This document shows positions 1 to 10,912 of a stretch of 64,000 nucleotides of DNA, in pieces. Numbering within the stretch: position 1 is the stretch's first letter; each line of letters begins with the position of its first letter. Location: assembly GCF_050947875.1 (NCBI RefSeq), contig NC_134572.1:152727105-152791104 (forward strand). Reading direction: 5' to 3'. Source of the DNA: Dermacentor variabilis. Its lineage: Eukaryota; Arthropoda; Arachnida; Ixodida; Ixodidae. The notes below the pieces were generated by a model that did no database searches, was not told where the DNA came from, and saw only the letters and a program-made list of their open reading frames with translations. The translations under genes were made by a program, and so were the position numbers.

Positions 1-876
1 AAGAATGATTCTTATTGTTTCTTTAGCCTTATGGACCAGGTTCCACGAGGAATGGAGGACATTGCACTTCCGTATCTCGATGACATAGCAATCTTTTTTT
101 CGTCATGGGCGGACCATGTGCAACACCTGCGAACCGTGTTGTGTCATCTACGAGGGGCCAATGTAACTGTCAAGGCTCCCAAATGCCACTTAGGGTGCGT
201 GGAGGTAGCTTATCTGGGTCATGTAATAGGGAAAGGCCATCGTCGGCATTCCGAGGTTAAACTGACAGCAATAGCCAACTTCCCGCAACCACGCACCAAG
301 CGGGACATTAGATCATTCCTTGGCTTGGCGGGTTATTACCAAAGATATATCCTGCGGTATTCCGAGATTGCGAGTTCTTTAACGGATGCTCTCAGAAAAA
401 CAGAACCAGAAAAGATAAAGTGGGATGACGCAAAAGAAAAGTCTTTTAGTAGGCTGAAGAAAGCACTAACGAGTCAGCCAGTGTTGAACACGTCCAACTA
501 CTCTAAGCCATTCATTCTTCAGTGTGATGCCACCAACCGGGGTATGGGGGTAGTGCTTTGTCAAAAGAGAGATGATGAAAATGAACACCCCGTCCTGTAC
601 GCCAGTAGAAAGCTTTCAGTTCGTGACGAGGCATACACTGCATCAGAAAAAGAATGCGCCTGCGTAGTATGGGTGGTGCAAAAGCTAGCTTGCTATATCG
701 CCGGTTCAAGGTTCACCATAGAGGCTGACCACTGTCGCCTCACATGGCTGCAGTCCATGTCTACAAAAAACGGTCGTCTTTTGTGCTGAAACTTGGCTCT
801 TCAACAGTACACCTTCGATATTCGCTACAAGAAGGGTAAGCTTAACGGCAATGCCGACGGTCTGAGTCGTTGCCCC
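1..876 (+). pseudogene. Gypsy-type retrotransposon Pol remnant (reverse transcriptase end plus RNase H)
   Basis: The reading frame is open from the window edge, so the 5' part is missing. The RT active-site box YLDD is at 73-84, followed by thumb/connection signatures (YLGHVIG, FLGLAGYYQRYI) and an RNase H domain (ILQCDATNRGMGVVLCQK, ASEKECACVVW, IEADHCRLTW). A TGA at 787-789 breaks the frame; downstream codons in the same frame still read RYKKGKLNGNADGLSRCP up to TAG at 877-879, so this is one gene with a point nonsense change. An LTR-like 3' end follows directly, with no integrase between. This is a Ty3/Gypsy-like element by the order RT then RNase H and by the motif wording. It is inactive as it stands. 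The 31-bp stretch before the first ATG is in frame and looks like RT too, so that ATG is not a real start. Confidence 0.88.
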
Positions 877-1037
877 TAGAGTAACGAAAGCCTCATTCTC
901 ACTGGGGTTTCCGTGGCATTTTTACGTTGGTATTCTTTTTTTCTCTTATGTTTTTTTTATTATCGCGAAGTTGTAGTTGATCTTTAGCTGATTTTAGTAA
1001 CCACGTCTTAACGCTTTCAAGAAATGCCTATTTTTAG

Positions 1038-1571
1038 TGTTCGGGGGATGGGAAAGCAGTAGCGGGTTTTCTTTTTCTTTCTTTTTTTTTTTTTTTTGTC
1101 AAGCCTGGTGTGGTCTTGGGGGAGGGTGGCATTGTGCTCGCCGCTTTGTGGTTGTGGGTCCGGCACTGTTCTGGGGCGATTGCTTGCCCAAACAGGAGAC
1201 GAAAAGTTCCGAGACTGGTTTGCAAGTCCTGTTCACTAGACCAGACCAAGGAGAAAAGGCACAAGATGGGAGAAAAAAGATGCACCACAAGAACTGATCG
1301 TCCTTGGAAAGTGGGTGCCGCTGCCAAGCAGCGTGGGACTCAGTGCATGTCACGTGACATTGACGTGAACAAGATCCCGCCTACGATTTTAGGGAGCCTA
1401 TTTAAAGGGCCCCACAATGTACTTTTTGACTTCATTCTCTTCTTGTCTTTCACCAACCATTGAATAAACCGTGCAAGTTTCGCACTAGAAGTTGTCTCGT
1501 CCCAGCCTGATTGCCATGGTCTACCGGACGCCTGCAGCCTGCCGACAACGCCACATTACCCAATAGTAACA
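1038..1571 (+). repeat. Putative 3' LTR of the Gypsy-type element
   Basis: The segment runs from TGTTCGGGGG to CAATAGTAACA, matching the TG...CA ends expected of an LTR. A TATA-like TATTTAAAGGG lies near 1399 and an AATAAA polyadenylation signal at 1462-1467, the order expected for U3-R-U5. A purine run at 1042-1057 (GGGGGATGGGAAAG) could be the polypurine tract, in which case the LTR would begin near 1058. No second LTR is in the window, so the borders are not confirmed by a repeat match. Confidence 0.5.
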
Positions 1572-1908
1572 TCGGTTGAGCTTTGATAAACAGGCGTCGC
1601 AACAACTGGTCAGCAGCGGTGAGGTACGCTACCCTGGAGAATGCAACAGTACTAAACTCTTGTACCTAGACCAGCATTTTCGTCTTGCCATATACTATGT
1701 TGTGTTGCAAATTGCAGAGCGCATAATATACACAGTGAACAATTAACGGTGTATTTATTCAAGAACTAGTGTGTTTATTCTTGTTTGTTGACATGGCTGC
1801 TCAGCTAAATCGTAGCATTGCAGGTCCTTGTTTTATGCATTATAGTTCATGTGTTTTTCTTTGCCCTCTTCTCACCCGCCCCTCCTTTCTTTCTATCAAC
1901 TACACAGG
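1572..1908. other. Unassigned spacer before the first transposase-like exon
   Basis: No recognisable gene or repeat. The last 30 bases are pyrimidine-rich and end in CTACACAG, which serves as the splice acceptor for the exon that starts at 1909. Confidence 0.4.
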
Positions 1909-2174
1909 TCATTGATGCTATCTTGAGAGAAAGTGGTGGGAATGAAGAGCTTGACATGCAAAAGGAGCATTTCCCACTGGGAGCAACAACGGCCGTGGAA
2001 GCTGATACATGTTGTTTAGGTGGCTCAAATGACTCCTTGACCTCAACTGCCTCGTGTAGCACAGATGCAAGTATACAGAATGACTGTGGGAGGCATTCTG
2101 AATATGTTCAAGTGTTTCTGCGACCAGGGCAACGACATGTACGGATTCAAACCACTACAAAGACTGCAAATTCA
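1909..2174 (+). pseudogene. Internal exon of a decayed THAP-linked transposase-like gene
   Basis: Acceptor TTTCTATCAACTACACAG lies immediately before 1909 and donor TTCAG|GTTAGT immediately after 2174. The exon encodes about 88 residues rich in Ser, Thr and acidic residues (starting VIDAILRESGG, containing VQVFLRPGQRHVRI). It ends one base into a codon (phase 1), and this is exactly continued by the exon that starts at 5440. On its own I do not recognise a domain; it is assigned to the downstream transposase-like gene because the join is in frame. Its upstream exons, where a THAP zinc finger would be expected, are not visible; the Gypsy element occupies that side. Confidence 0.5.
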
Positions 2175-5100
2175 GGTTAGTATACCACAGTGATCTATGT
2201 TGAGTTCACAAACAGCTTTCCAATTTTCAGCATACTTTATAAGAACTGTTCATTTGCCCGTTGCGATGCTTACATTTGCATTTACTCATGCACATGAGCA
2301 CTGTTCTCTGATGACAGTGTGCTTACAAGTGAGTGCATCAATTTGCGGCATTTATGATTCTTATCACTGAGCTCTCTTTCCTCTGCTTTATCTGTATCAC
2401 ACTCTCGTCTGCTCACTAGCTGGTGCTTGGGCCAATTTCTGGCTGTATATTAAATGAGTGCCTGTTCGATTAAATACCGTATTTATTCAACTATAGGTCA
2501 ACTTCTTTTCCCCTGAATATGTTGCCCAATATGAGCTATTGATCTGTATTATTATTGACCAAGGAATTTCAACCTTGAATCGTGAACAAAGTTACCCAAA
2601 GTACTGAGCTGATGGAGTCCCTCTGTCGCACCTAGTTCTTCATGCAGCACTGGCACTAGTACGTTAGATATGTTTGTTTGTGCTAAATATATATACCAAA
2701 AATAAAACGTTAGAAAGTAGCATTGAGAAAACCAATCAAAAACGCTCAGAAATGCCCATGCATTTGCAGATTACAGTCGAGCCAGCCATGCCAGTGAGCC
2801 AATGCTTGTGTATTGCCACCCCACGAACGAGAATAAAAGTATGATACTCGTACAGCTTGCTGTGTGCGTCTGTGCACACCTGCGAAGCATGTGTCGAGAA
2901 TAGCTTCTCTGGCAGTTCCAACGATACAGCTTGTGCCTTCGACTAACAAGATTTAGTGGCCGAGCTTATGGTAAAAATGTCATGCTCGAAGTTCTTGGTT
3001 TTTCTCAAAAGCTGTGGGTTGACCTGTATTTGAGTTATTATTTTTTGTTATTTGGCGAGTTAGATATGTAGGGTCAACTTATATTCCAGTAAATATAGTA
3101 TGTTCTTGCATTTTCATGCTTTGCAGAAACAGACTTGCTCTAGAGAGTGTACAGGTTATTAGTGCATGCTGTGACAAGGTTCCTCTTTTAACGTTAATCA
3201 GCACTATTTATGGTAATACTTCAAAAATAATCATAAAACTGAACAGTGGTATAACCTCAGAAATTTAGCTGTTTCCCTCCACTCATTAAAAACAAAAAAA
3301 GCACCATGCATGGTCAAGTGACCTAAAAAAAATTAGGGCTACTTGATTTCTGAACCAAACTAGACAGCCGCGGTAACTGCTGCCAGACACCCCACCGAGA
3401 CCAGAGCCTCTAAGGATAAATGTGCTCGTCGTGGTACCACACATGCCCATCACCAACCGTACGAGTCAATTATGCAAGTTGGCTAGTATGTACAAGCGAC
3501 TAGCCCACACCACCTAGAACTTGTGACATCACCAGAGAGAGTAGGCTGTGTTGCTCTATGGCTTAGGTGAAGTGTGTCACAGATGAATAGAGGCAAAGCC
3601 GTTGCATCGCCAGTATTTGCCTCATACAGCCCAACATGCCGGATCTAACCAGTGTGCTGCACTATCCATTCTAATGGATAGTCATTCTATCCATCCACTG
3701 CAATGATGTAACCAGCGTGAAAAAAAAGATGTCACACAAGGGCCTTATCTAAGTTTTGGTGGTGTTTAACTAGACCTGTCACAGTGTTCTTCACTTGGTT
3801 GCAAGCCCCCTACAAAAATTTGAACCTGACGCTTGCTCCGGCATATATAGCATATAAAGCAGCTAATTGTATAATCTCCCTCATAGTGACTACTGTATAG
3901 CTGTTTTATGCTTTGTATTTCCTCTAATGTGTATATTTTTCGACAGGAGGTCCCCTTTCAGCCACATGCTCTCCTCCTTACTAAAGAAATAAACTAAACT
4001 GAAACTGAAAGCAGCACGAATCTTAAGCTGTCTCTGATGTCACTGTGGAGACCTAAGCTAAGCCTGCTGCAGCAGCATGTGATCAGGCGAGCAAAAGATA
4101 TGACTGACCAGTTTTAAGGCAGGGACGTCAGTTTTCTATTTGGACAAACACACAGCCCACTGAGCTGGCACTGGAGTGCTGCAAACCAAATGCGGCTGAT
4201 GAAGGCCAAGACGGCCACTACATTACCCTAATGATAGGTCTCCATCAGTGGCTAGACCTAGAGCCTTTAATATAAAGAATAAATCTCAGTAAGGATGCTG
4301 AAATAACAGCCTAGCTTTGTTGTCAAGGCGAGACAAACGGAAGTGGAAATAAAACAGCTGGCAGCAGACAGGCCAGAAATTGCTATAAATTTGGCCTGAA
4401 GAGGGCAGGCTGGGCACGTCATTTTTATTCCAGGACATGTGGCCCTTTCATCCTAATGCCATAAGTTTCAGGAGGTGTCACCATAAACCTCATCGGCAAT
4501 AACAATTGAGGGAAAAACAACTGCCTCGCATTGGTAGATATGTTCGCTGTTATGGGTAGCTTTTATCTTTCAGACCAAAGTGTTTCAAATAATTATTGGA
4601 GGCACAAATAGTTTGCACAGCCATGGAAATCCCTGAATGTGTTCAAGGATTTCCTGAACACAGGCCTTGCTTATAGTGTCTACTTTACACTTCTAGGTTC
4701 ACAAACTGATGCTGTTTCTCCAGATTCAAGAGATGTAGGAGCTGAAGACATTGGCAATACCTTAGTGGCACTCTGCTGCTCATAAAAGCCGCCAGTAAAG
4801 TGGTGAAAAGTTCATAATTTCTCATGATTTGGACTCTTCACATGGGCTGCTGCGTGCATGGTTGTCTGCAGGGTGAGGCCACTTTGTTCATTTCATTGCA
4901 TCCTGATTTGAGGCTTACTGTGTAGTTATTTTTTTCCCCATAAATGCAGCATATCAACATTCATGTGCACTTGCTCTTACCCGTGTTCACTCATGTATTT
5001 CGCCAGTGGTGAAGAGTTCATTTCTCAGGATTTGGGCTCTTCTTATGAGCCGTCTGCTTGTACCGCTAATATCGGGCAAGGCCACTTCGTTCATCTCATT

Positions 5101-5439
5101 GCAGCCTGATTTTAAGTCTACTGTGCAAAGAAATTTTTCCGTAAACAAGCATAGCAATATTCCTATACACTCATGTTTATACCCACTCAGTTACACTCTT
5201 CAGAAATGAATGTGAGTAGTGAGGGCATCAACCTGTGGACACACGAAGCATATCATTCAGTGTTTGAATTAGGGGAACAAAGGGTTGAAAGTGCAATGTT
5301 GGTTCTCCTGCAACTACTTTGGTGTTTAAGGAAGTGACTGTACTCGAAGGGCTCCTTTGCGTGATTAGTTCAGTATGCCATTTGTTGTACTACAGTTGAT
5401 GGTGTGTCAAATTTCTTTTTCTTTTTGCCTTTTTCAGGA
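2175..5439 (+). other. Intron of the transposase-like gene, with MITE and LINE-tail debris
   Basis: Bounded by GTTAGT at 2175 and a polypyrimidine tract ending TTTTTCAG at 5439. It contains an inverted-repeat element (2476-3105, listed separately) and, near 3985-4012, a sequence (AAATAAACTAAACTGAAACTG) resembling the 3' tail of tick LINEs. I see no other gene in it; the rest is AT-rich and unassigned. Confidence 0.45.
2476..3105. mobile_element. MITE with imperfect terminal inverted repeats
   Basis: The left end reads TACCGTATTTATTCAACTAT and the right end, reverse complemented, reads TACTATATTTACTGGAATAT; both continue into a GGTCAACTT / AGTTGACCC block. Identity over about 30 bases is roughly 75 percent. 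No coding capacity. The superfamily cannot be told from this copy; a related end occurs near 42310-42475. Confidence 0.5.
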
Positions 5440-6850
5440 GCTTTAAATCTGACTGCCGAGTCCCCTGGCTCACAGGATGAATCAAAATATGTTGTTTTTT
5501 TAGAGAGATTATTGCAGCTATACTCAAGATGCAAGCATCACAACTAAAGTGAACGGCACAGCACTTGAAGTCGTAGCTCTCTGCCCCAACCAGCACAAAT
5601 TTGTTTGGCACAGTTAACCCCAAATTGGACCATTTGCAGCTGGGAATGTGCTTCTTGCAGCAGAAATTCTTTTCTGGCCTGAACCCAGCGAAGTCTTTGC
5701 AGATGCTGTCATTGGTAAAGGTGGCTACCATGTCAAAGAGGACTTTCTTCCGTCATCAGCAGAACCTCTTAATTCCATCTGTGCAGAAAGTGTGAAGAGT
5801 CACGCGTGCCATCCAGTCTGCTTTCCACCGTTATAAATGTCACAGGTAGAAAAATTGGTTTATTTCACTGACTGTAAAGTGCAATACAGGTTATTAATGC
5901 ATCGCAGTGGACATGAACACAAATTTAAACTGCCTGATAAACAGTTGCAAATACCCCTTACCTCCAGTAACTTCCCCTTGCCACTAATGCTGCTAAAGCT
6001 GCTGGTAGTGACACTGTCTGGAAGAATTAGCTGTGGCTACTGCATTAAAGTGCTGTTTCTAAACATTGTTTCTTCATACTCACTTCAAAATTTTGGGGGG
6101 GTTTGGCGAGAGGACCAGACAGAACTCTTGTCAGTAGCTGCACGAAGTGAAACGGTTATAGCTGGTGATGGCCATTCAGACTAACCGGGGTTTTCTACAA
6201 AGTTTGGCACATACTCTGTGTTGCATGTGTTGCATGTGTACCCAAATGCACCTGCATTGGATGTCACCTGGCTTGTTTTTTTATAACTTTCACTTGAATG
6301 AAGTCGGTAGCAGTAACAACACGGAACTGGAACACTTTAAACCAGGCCCGAGATACCTGAAAGTTCAAGGAATTGCAATTGCCACACTAATAACTGACAG
6401 GCATGGACCAACCAGGAAGTGCCTTGCCAGCAACCCTAGAGATATAGACCACAGATTTGATGTGTGGCATTTTGCAAAAGGTAATCACTGATAGATGGAT
6501 ATCTGCATACGGTGCTTCTGTATGTTTTTGAAGAGGCCGTGTCATGCAAATGTGTAAAAATAAGAGTTATTTCATTAGTGGCACTCTTGCAGCTTTGTTG
6601 TGTTCTCCAAATGTCAAGGCATCAAGGAGGAACTTCTAGCAGCTGCAAAGCACTTCAAGGACAGCAATGTTATTGTTTTTTGAATAAAATTAATCATCAG
6701 TCACCTGTACTGCTGTGCTTCAACAAGCAATGAAGATAGGAATCTGATTGTAGCAAAGTGGTTCTCCATGTTGAACCACATTTCTGATGTGCACAGTGGA
6801 CATTCATCTCCGTTTCTTAGCTGTGAGCATGGCAGTCTGGAACGACGCAA
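5440..6850 (+). pseudogene. Decayed transposase-like gene, main exon (THAP/Kolobok-like family suspected)
   Basis: Acceptor TTTTTCAG precedes 5440. The exon first reads in frame with 1909-2174 (SQDESKYVVFLERLLQLYSR) and then breaks. Collinear blocks in shifting frames follow: LQLGNVLLAAEILF and SKRTFFRHQQNLLIPSVQKV (5630-5795), a block with VAARSETVIAGDGHSD (6120-6180), FGTYSV (about 6200), GIAIATLITDRHG and DIDHRFDVWHFAKG (6365-6480), then KWFSMLNHISDVHSGHSSPF (6758-6815). These blocks resemble a multicopy transposase-like family that I recall from ticks and other invertebrates, often joined to an N-terminal THAP finger; the TDRH and DVWH blocks fit a DDE-type catalytic core. Several frameshifts and stops make it non-functional. 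The superfamily name is a guess; a search would be needed to fix it. Confidence 0.6.
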
Positions 6851-7534
6851 GGGATAAAACAAGGTAAACACCGTAGGGCCTGTCTAATGACACTTGAAAC
6901 AAGTACAGCAGACTTCTCTTAAATGCTTCTTGTTGAGGTATGTAAAGTTTACAACATTAGCAGTTGTTGGTACTTAACGGGAGCATGGGAACAGTGACTG
7001 GATTGCTTAGCTGCACACTTTAATAGTGGCAACGTGCACTACGTGTTTGCATACATGAAACAACTGTTGAGACATCTTTAACAGCTCTGTGCACAGAGTA
7101 CAAAGCAAGAAAGTACTGTTGTGATACCTTACGGTAGGATTTTGTACTTGTCACTAATAAACTTTTTCAGTAAGGCTCTATTTTTACATTTTTTCGATAA
7201 TACGCTCGAACCTCGTTATAACAGAATGGGATTTAACAAAATAATGGGTATAACGAAGTAAATGAAATTCCACTTGAAAGCTGCATAGACATTCACGTAT
7301 ATGAAGCCTCGTTATAACTAAGTAAAATTGACCTGCCGATTGGTGTAACGAAATAGATTTGTCTCCGAAACCAAATATATGTATATATATACGCGACCGT
7401 TGCACGCCGAGTACATTGCTTTCTGCGGGATTAGGCACTCGTTCGCTGCGACTGTTCAAAACTTCCGCTTCCCTGTGTCGAATACGTCGTCGAGCAACAC
7501 TGGTATATCTCGCTGCGCCGCGCACAAGCAGCAC
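6851..7534. other. Spacer with a degenerate DNA-transposon-like end
   Basis: From 7196 to 7360 there are repeated phrases such as CTCGAACCTCGTTATAACAG and CCTCGTTATAACTAAG, typical of the ends of tick pogo/Tigger-derived repeats. No coding sequence and no clean opposite end is seen; 6851-7195 is unassigned. Confidence 0.35.
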
Positions 7535-8436
7535 AACCGGCAGACTGCCATCGGCTACAACTCGGGTATGCAGCAAGCACAGAAGCGAGGAACATTTCTG
7601 CTGCGGCGCTGGGACTGCGCGATGTTCGGTGAGTAGCAGAAAACGTGCACTAAAACACTCGCCTGCGCCTGCTGCCCGGTTAATGTCATGACGGTTTGGT
7701 CTATGAACTTGTTGATGCTAGATACTGGCAAGTTCACTGGAACGGAAAGGGAGCGGTAAGACGCACATTAAGAAAAGGCACGGCATATGGTCATGTTTGT
7801 GTTATGAATTATTGCACTGGATTACGAAAAACAAGCAGAGGGGAATCGCACGCTGAGAAGACCGATAAACATACAGTTCGACGCAACTTGAGAAATAATA
7901 TTGAAATGTCCAAGAACGCAGAAGACAAAAAAAAAAAGATTGAATCGTCGCGACGGCATGTCGCCGTAGCTATAGGCGTCGAAGTCTCTATAACGGAATT
8001 TTTGAACAGTTCTGATAGCGTCCACGCAACAGTGGTTGCTAGTGTATACTGTCAAATGCTCATGTGCTGCGGCACGGTGCGAAAACGCGCTCGCAGCGGA
8101 CATGCATGCAGACAGACGCGCAGTCAGTCGCTGCGAACCCGTGCGATCGCTGGATTGGGGCTCCATTCTGTTACGCCCTATTTGGTTATACAGACAGCCC
8201 ACTATAAGAACATATTTCACATAATTTACTCGCAGCGTTTGGCTACCTTTCACGCAAGAAGCCGGTTCGGTAGACTCCATCGCGGCGGCCGCGCGCAGTG
8301 GCGTTTACTGTACGTATTCGGTAAAGAGATAGCTTCTGTAAATGATTCCGTGCTTTCAGTTTGCCCAAGATTATTATATCGACAGTCAGAAGCTTCCCTC
8401 GTTTTGAGAGTGCTTACATAAATGTCCAGGAGGGCC
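7535..8436 (+). repeat. Left arm of a large inverted repeat (about 0.9 kb)
   Basis: This stretch matches, in reverse complement, 12645-13572 with about 80-85 percent identity and small indels, from CTACAACTCGGGTATGCAGC (7556 onward) to the AATGTCC block near 8420. The long open frame at 7696-8421 has no recognisable protein motif and is not kept open in the other arm, so I treat it as chance. The two arms enclose a SINE, a LINE and a hairpin MITE. They could be the ends of one foldback element or two independent inserts of one repeat. Confidence 0.7.
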
Positions 8437-8439
8437 GCC

Positions 8440-8634
8440 ACGTGGCGTTTTAACGCGACAGCGTTAAGGAGCTCGTGTCGCAGAAAAGCCGGTGTCGTCG
8501 GCGGCGTTGGCCGTGAGCGATAAATCCCAGCAGGCACTTCATGAATAAAAAACAACTTGCAAGATGGGCTGGGTGGGAATCGAACCAGGGTCTCCGGAGT
8601 GTGAGACGGAGACGTTACCACTGAGCCACGAGTT
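8440..8634 (-). repeat. tRNA-derived SINE, 3' portion (split by the LINE)
   Basis: On the minus strand it reads a tRNA-like head CTCGTGGCTCAGTGGTAACG (box A) and GGTTCGATTCCCACC (box B, near 8570-8585), with a CAC-type anticodon position, then a body that ends in TTAACGCTGTCGCGTTAAA near 8440-8460. The 5' part of the same SINE is at 12147-12405, on the far side of the LINE. Related tail fragments lie at 16510-16590 and 48370-48410. It is a SINE, not a functional tRNA gene: the tRNA-like part runs into a repeat body at both ends. Confidence 0.7.
8619..8634. repeat. LINE target-site duplication (left copy)
   Basis: CACTGAGCCACGAGTT at 8619-8634 is repeated exactly at 12014-12029, on the two sides of the LINE. 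It directly abuts the LINE's T run (poly-A tail on the minus strand), as expected of target-primed insertion. Confidence 0.85.
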
Positions 8635-9034
8635 TTTTTTTTTTCTTTATTGCCTCGCTTTTCACAGAGTTTACGAGATCAGAAGAACAGATTAACAAGA
8701 TAATAGTACCGAGAACCGTCAGCTGTTTGCTGACTACAAGCCATCAGTATTTCGGCATCTGCAACAACATTTCTAATCTTGGAACCCACTCTGGTACATA
8801 CGACTGCACCTTCTGCACTTCGACAAAATGGGACACCGATTCGCAAAAATATTCGCGAACCGGTCTAGCGTCAATATCCGCATTGTGTACAGCAGTCCGA
8901 GTTCGCCATATACTGTGCAGGCCCAGGAGCATAACCAGATCGAAAGGCACACCATCGTCGTTTTCGACCGTGAGATAACGGATTCCGTGCGGACTTAATG
9001 GCAACTCTTTTTTCAAGGTTCTCTGTAAGATGTC

Positions 9035-10912
9035 TCAGAAGAACACTCCACTCCAGAAATCTAAAAACACATGCTCAATTGTCTCTGGTTTTTTGCATAA
9101 CAAACAATGAGTACCCCACGGAACAAATAAACCCTTTTCTTCTAACCATGTTTTAACAGGTAAGGTTCCTGTGTGCAGCTTAAAAAAAAAAGGTTTAACC
9201 CCTGGCGCAACTAGCATTTTTTTAACGCGTTTCAAAACTTCTTTTCCTTTGCCTGCACAGTATAATTCACGGTACAATGGCACAGGAAATAACACATCCA
9301 CAAGGTCCTTGTACAGTTTTTTGCGTGACAAATCTGTCAAATATTGCAAAGAAAAACGCACCGATAAGAAGCGGAAAGATGACACCACTTCTTTTAGATA
9401 TCCTCGTACTGGTCCTTGCTGACACACCGAAGACACAACAAACTCTGGTAGCACTTTACCCAGCCTCAGTTGAATCATAGTTCTGAGAAAGGTATGATCT
9501 ACATCTCTGAGAAAAACAAATCGGCTGACGAGTTGTCTCACATACAGATGCACTAGATCAAGCCCACCATCACTCCCTCTTTTAAACAGATTTGTTCGGC
9601 TCGTTTTTTCCCATAGAGAGCTCCAGATAAAGACCGCGAACACTCTGTGCATTTTTTGTACATTTAACCTGCTGCAATGCAAAACTTGCATTACATACCA
9701 TAGCTTGCTTACAAGGAATAGGTTGCACGTCGTGGCCCGTGCGAAAATCGACTTATCCCATCCTTTCCACTCTTGTGCATTTTCACGTAACACCTCTGTT
9801 TGTTTTTTCCAATAAGGCTCATTATCAGAGTAGTACTGTAGGGGTACTCCTAAGTATTTTGTTGGTGTTTCTTGCCATTTAATGTTCAAGAACATCCTTG
9901 GTGCGACGTCCCATTCCCCATGCCAGAACCCAACGCACTTGTCCCAGTTTACTGCACTACCACTTGCTTGACAGAAACTTTTAAGAGCATTGACGGTATG
10001 CATTATACTTTCATGATCAGCACAGAAAACTGCAATGTCATCAGCGTAAGCAAGAAGGCTTACCTCGGCTTGATGTAACTGAAATCCACGTATCGCGTTG
10101 TTCCTAATTACGCTTAGACAAAAGGGCTCAATATATATGCAAAACAGAAGCGGTGATAATGGGCACCCTTGTCTGACCGAGCGCTGTACTGGTATGTATT
10201 CACCTACTGATTTGTTTATTATCAACCTCGTCGTACATCCGGCGTAAGCCATCCGCACACCCTCGCTGATCACATTGCCTACATTCACATATTCAAGCAT
10301 ACATATAAGCAGATCGTGCGGCACGCGGTCGAACGCCTTCTCAAGGTCAACCTGCAGCATAGCGACACTTAGTTGCATTGCGTCACAGCATTCAAGGATT
10401 GATCGTGCTATGTGTATATTTGTCATAATTGTCCTTCCTTTTATTCCGCACGTTTGATGTGGACCGACTAAATCTTTTATTACGGTCTGCAACCTGTTAG
10501 CCAATACTTTCATTAATATTTTACAGTCTATATTTGTCAGGCTAATCGGCCTATACGATGTGACGTTACGTAATTTGATTGGGTCTTCAGTTTTTGGTAT
10601 TAGGACCGTGTGTGCTGACAAAAAGGACGGCGGTAGATGTTTGTTCGCGTAAGCCTCGTTGTATACTTCAGTCAAAACAGGTGCGATGACACCCTTAAAC
10701 GCCTTGTACAATGCAGCGCTTAAGCCATCCGGTCCCGGTGATTTGCCATTATTTAAATGGTCAATCGAATTCTTAACTTCCTCTACCGTTATGGGCACTT
10801 CTAATACTTCCTTAGTTTCATCATCTAATGTTGGCATCAGTGACATGAAGTCTTTTTTAAATCTATCAGTGTCAATTTGGCTACGAGAAAACAATACTTT
10901 GTAATAATCCAA
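9035..10912 (-). CDS. LINE reverse transcriptase ORF (L1/Tx1-like)
   Basis: A 625-residue open frame. RT blocks are visible in order: GKSPGPDGL (about residues 56-64), VTSYRPISLTNIDCKILMKV, TIMTNIHIARSILECC, MLQVDLEKAFDRVPHDLL, SVRQGCPLSPLLFCIYIEPF, and LLAYADDIAVFC near residue 288, with the YADD catalytic pair intact. Further on are the KYLGVPLQY block and a C-terminal Cys/His cluster (CLLCKKPETIEHVF) typical of these LINEs. The first ATG is not a real start: the coding region continues upstream in another frame after the palindromic disruption at 10921-10970. The wording of the blocks fits the L1/Tx1 group better than RTE or CR1; I cannot exclude a neighbouring clade. Encodes the enzyme that reverse-transcribes LINE RNA at the nicked target. 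Confidence 0.85.
   Translation of the reverse strand: MDYYKVLFSRSQIDTDRFKKDFMSLMPTLDDETKEVLEVPITVEEVKNSIDHLNNGKSPGPDGLSAALYKAFKGVIAPVLTEVYNEAYANKHLPPSFLSAHTVLIPKTEDPIKLRNVTSYRPISLTNIDCKILMKVLANRLQTVIKDLVGPHQTCGIKGRTIMTNIHIARSILECCDAMQLSVAMLQVDLEKAFDRVPHDLLICMLEYVNVGNVISEGVRMAYAGCTTRLIINKSVGEYIPVQRSVRQGCPLSPLLFCIYIEPFCLSVIRNNAIRGFQLHQAEVSLLAYADDIAVFCADHESIMHTVNALKSFCQASGSAVNWDKCVGFWHGEWDVAPRMFLNIKWQETPTKYLGVPLQYYSDNEPYWKKQTEVLRENAQEWKGWDKSIFARATTCNLFLVSKLWYVMQVLHCSRLNVQKMHRVFAVFIWSSLWEKTSRTNLFKRGSDGGLDLVHLYVRQLVSRFVFLRDVDHTFLRTMIQLRLGKVLPEFVVSSVCQQGPVRGYLKEVVSSFRFLSVRFSLQYLTDLSRKKLYKDLVDVLFPVPLYRELYCAGKGKEVLKRVKKMLVAPGVKPFFFKLHTGTLPVKTWLEEKGLFVPWGTHCLLCKKPETIEHVFLDFWSGVFF

Noticed and set aside
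1034..1463. Overlapping short frames on both strands after the Gypsy remnant
   Set aside because: They lie in the LTR, over poly-T and purine runs, and have no protein motif.
7696..8421. A 241-residue open frame on plus
   Set aside because: It lies wholly in the inverted repeat arm; the matching arm at 12645-13572 does not keep the frame, and no protein motif is visible.
8560..8634. A tRNA gene with a Val-like CAC anticodon on minus
   Set aside because: The tRNA-like part continues into repeat sequence on both sides and is the head of a SINE; the LINE also interrupts it.
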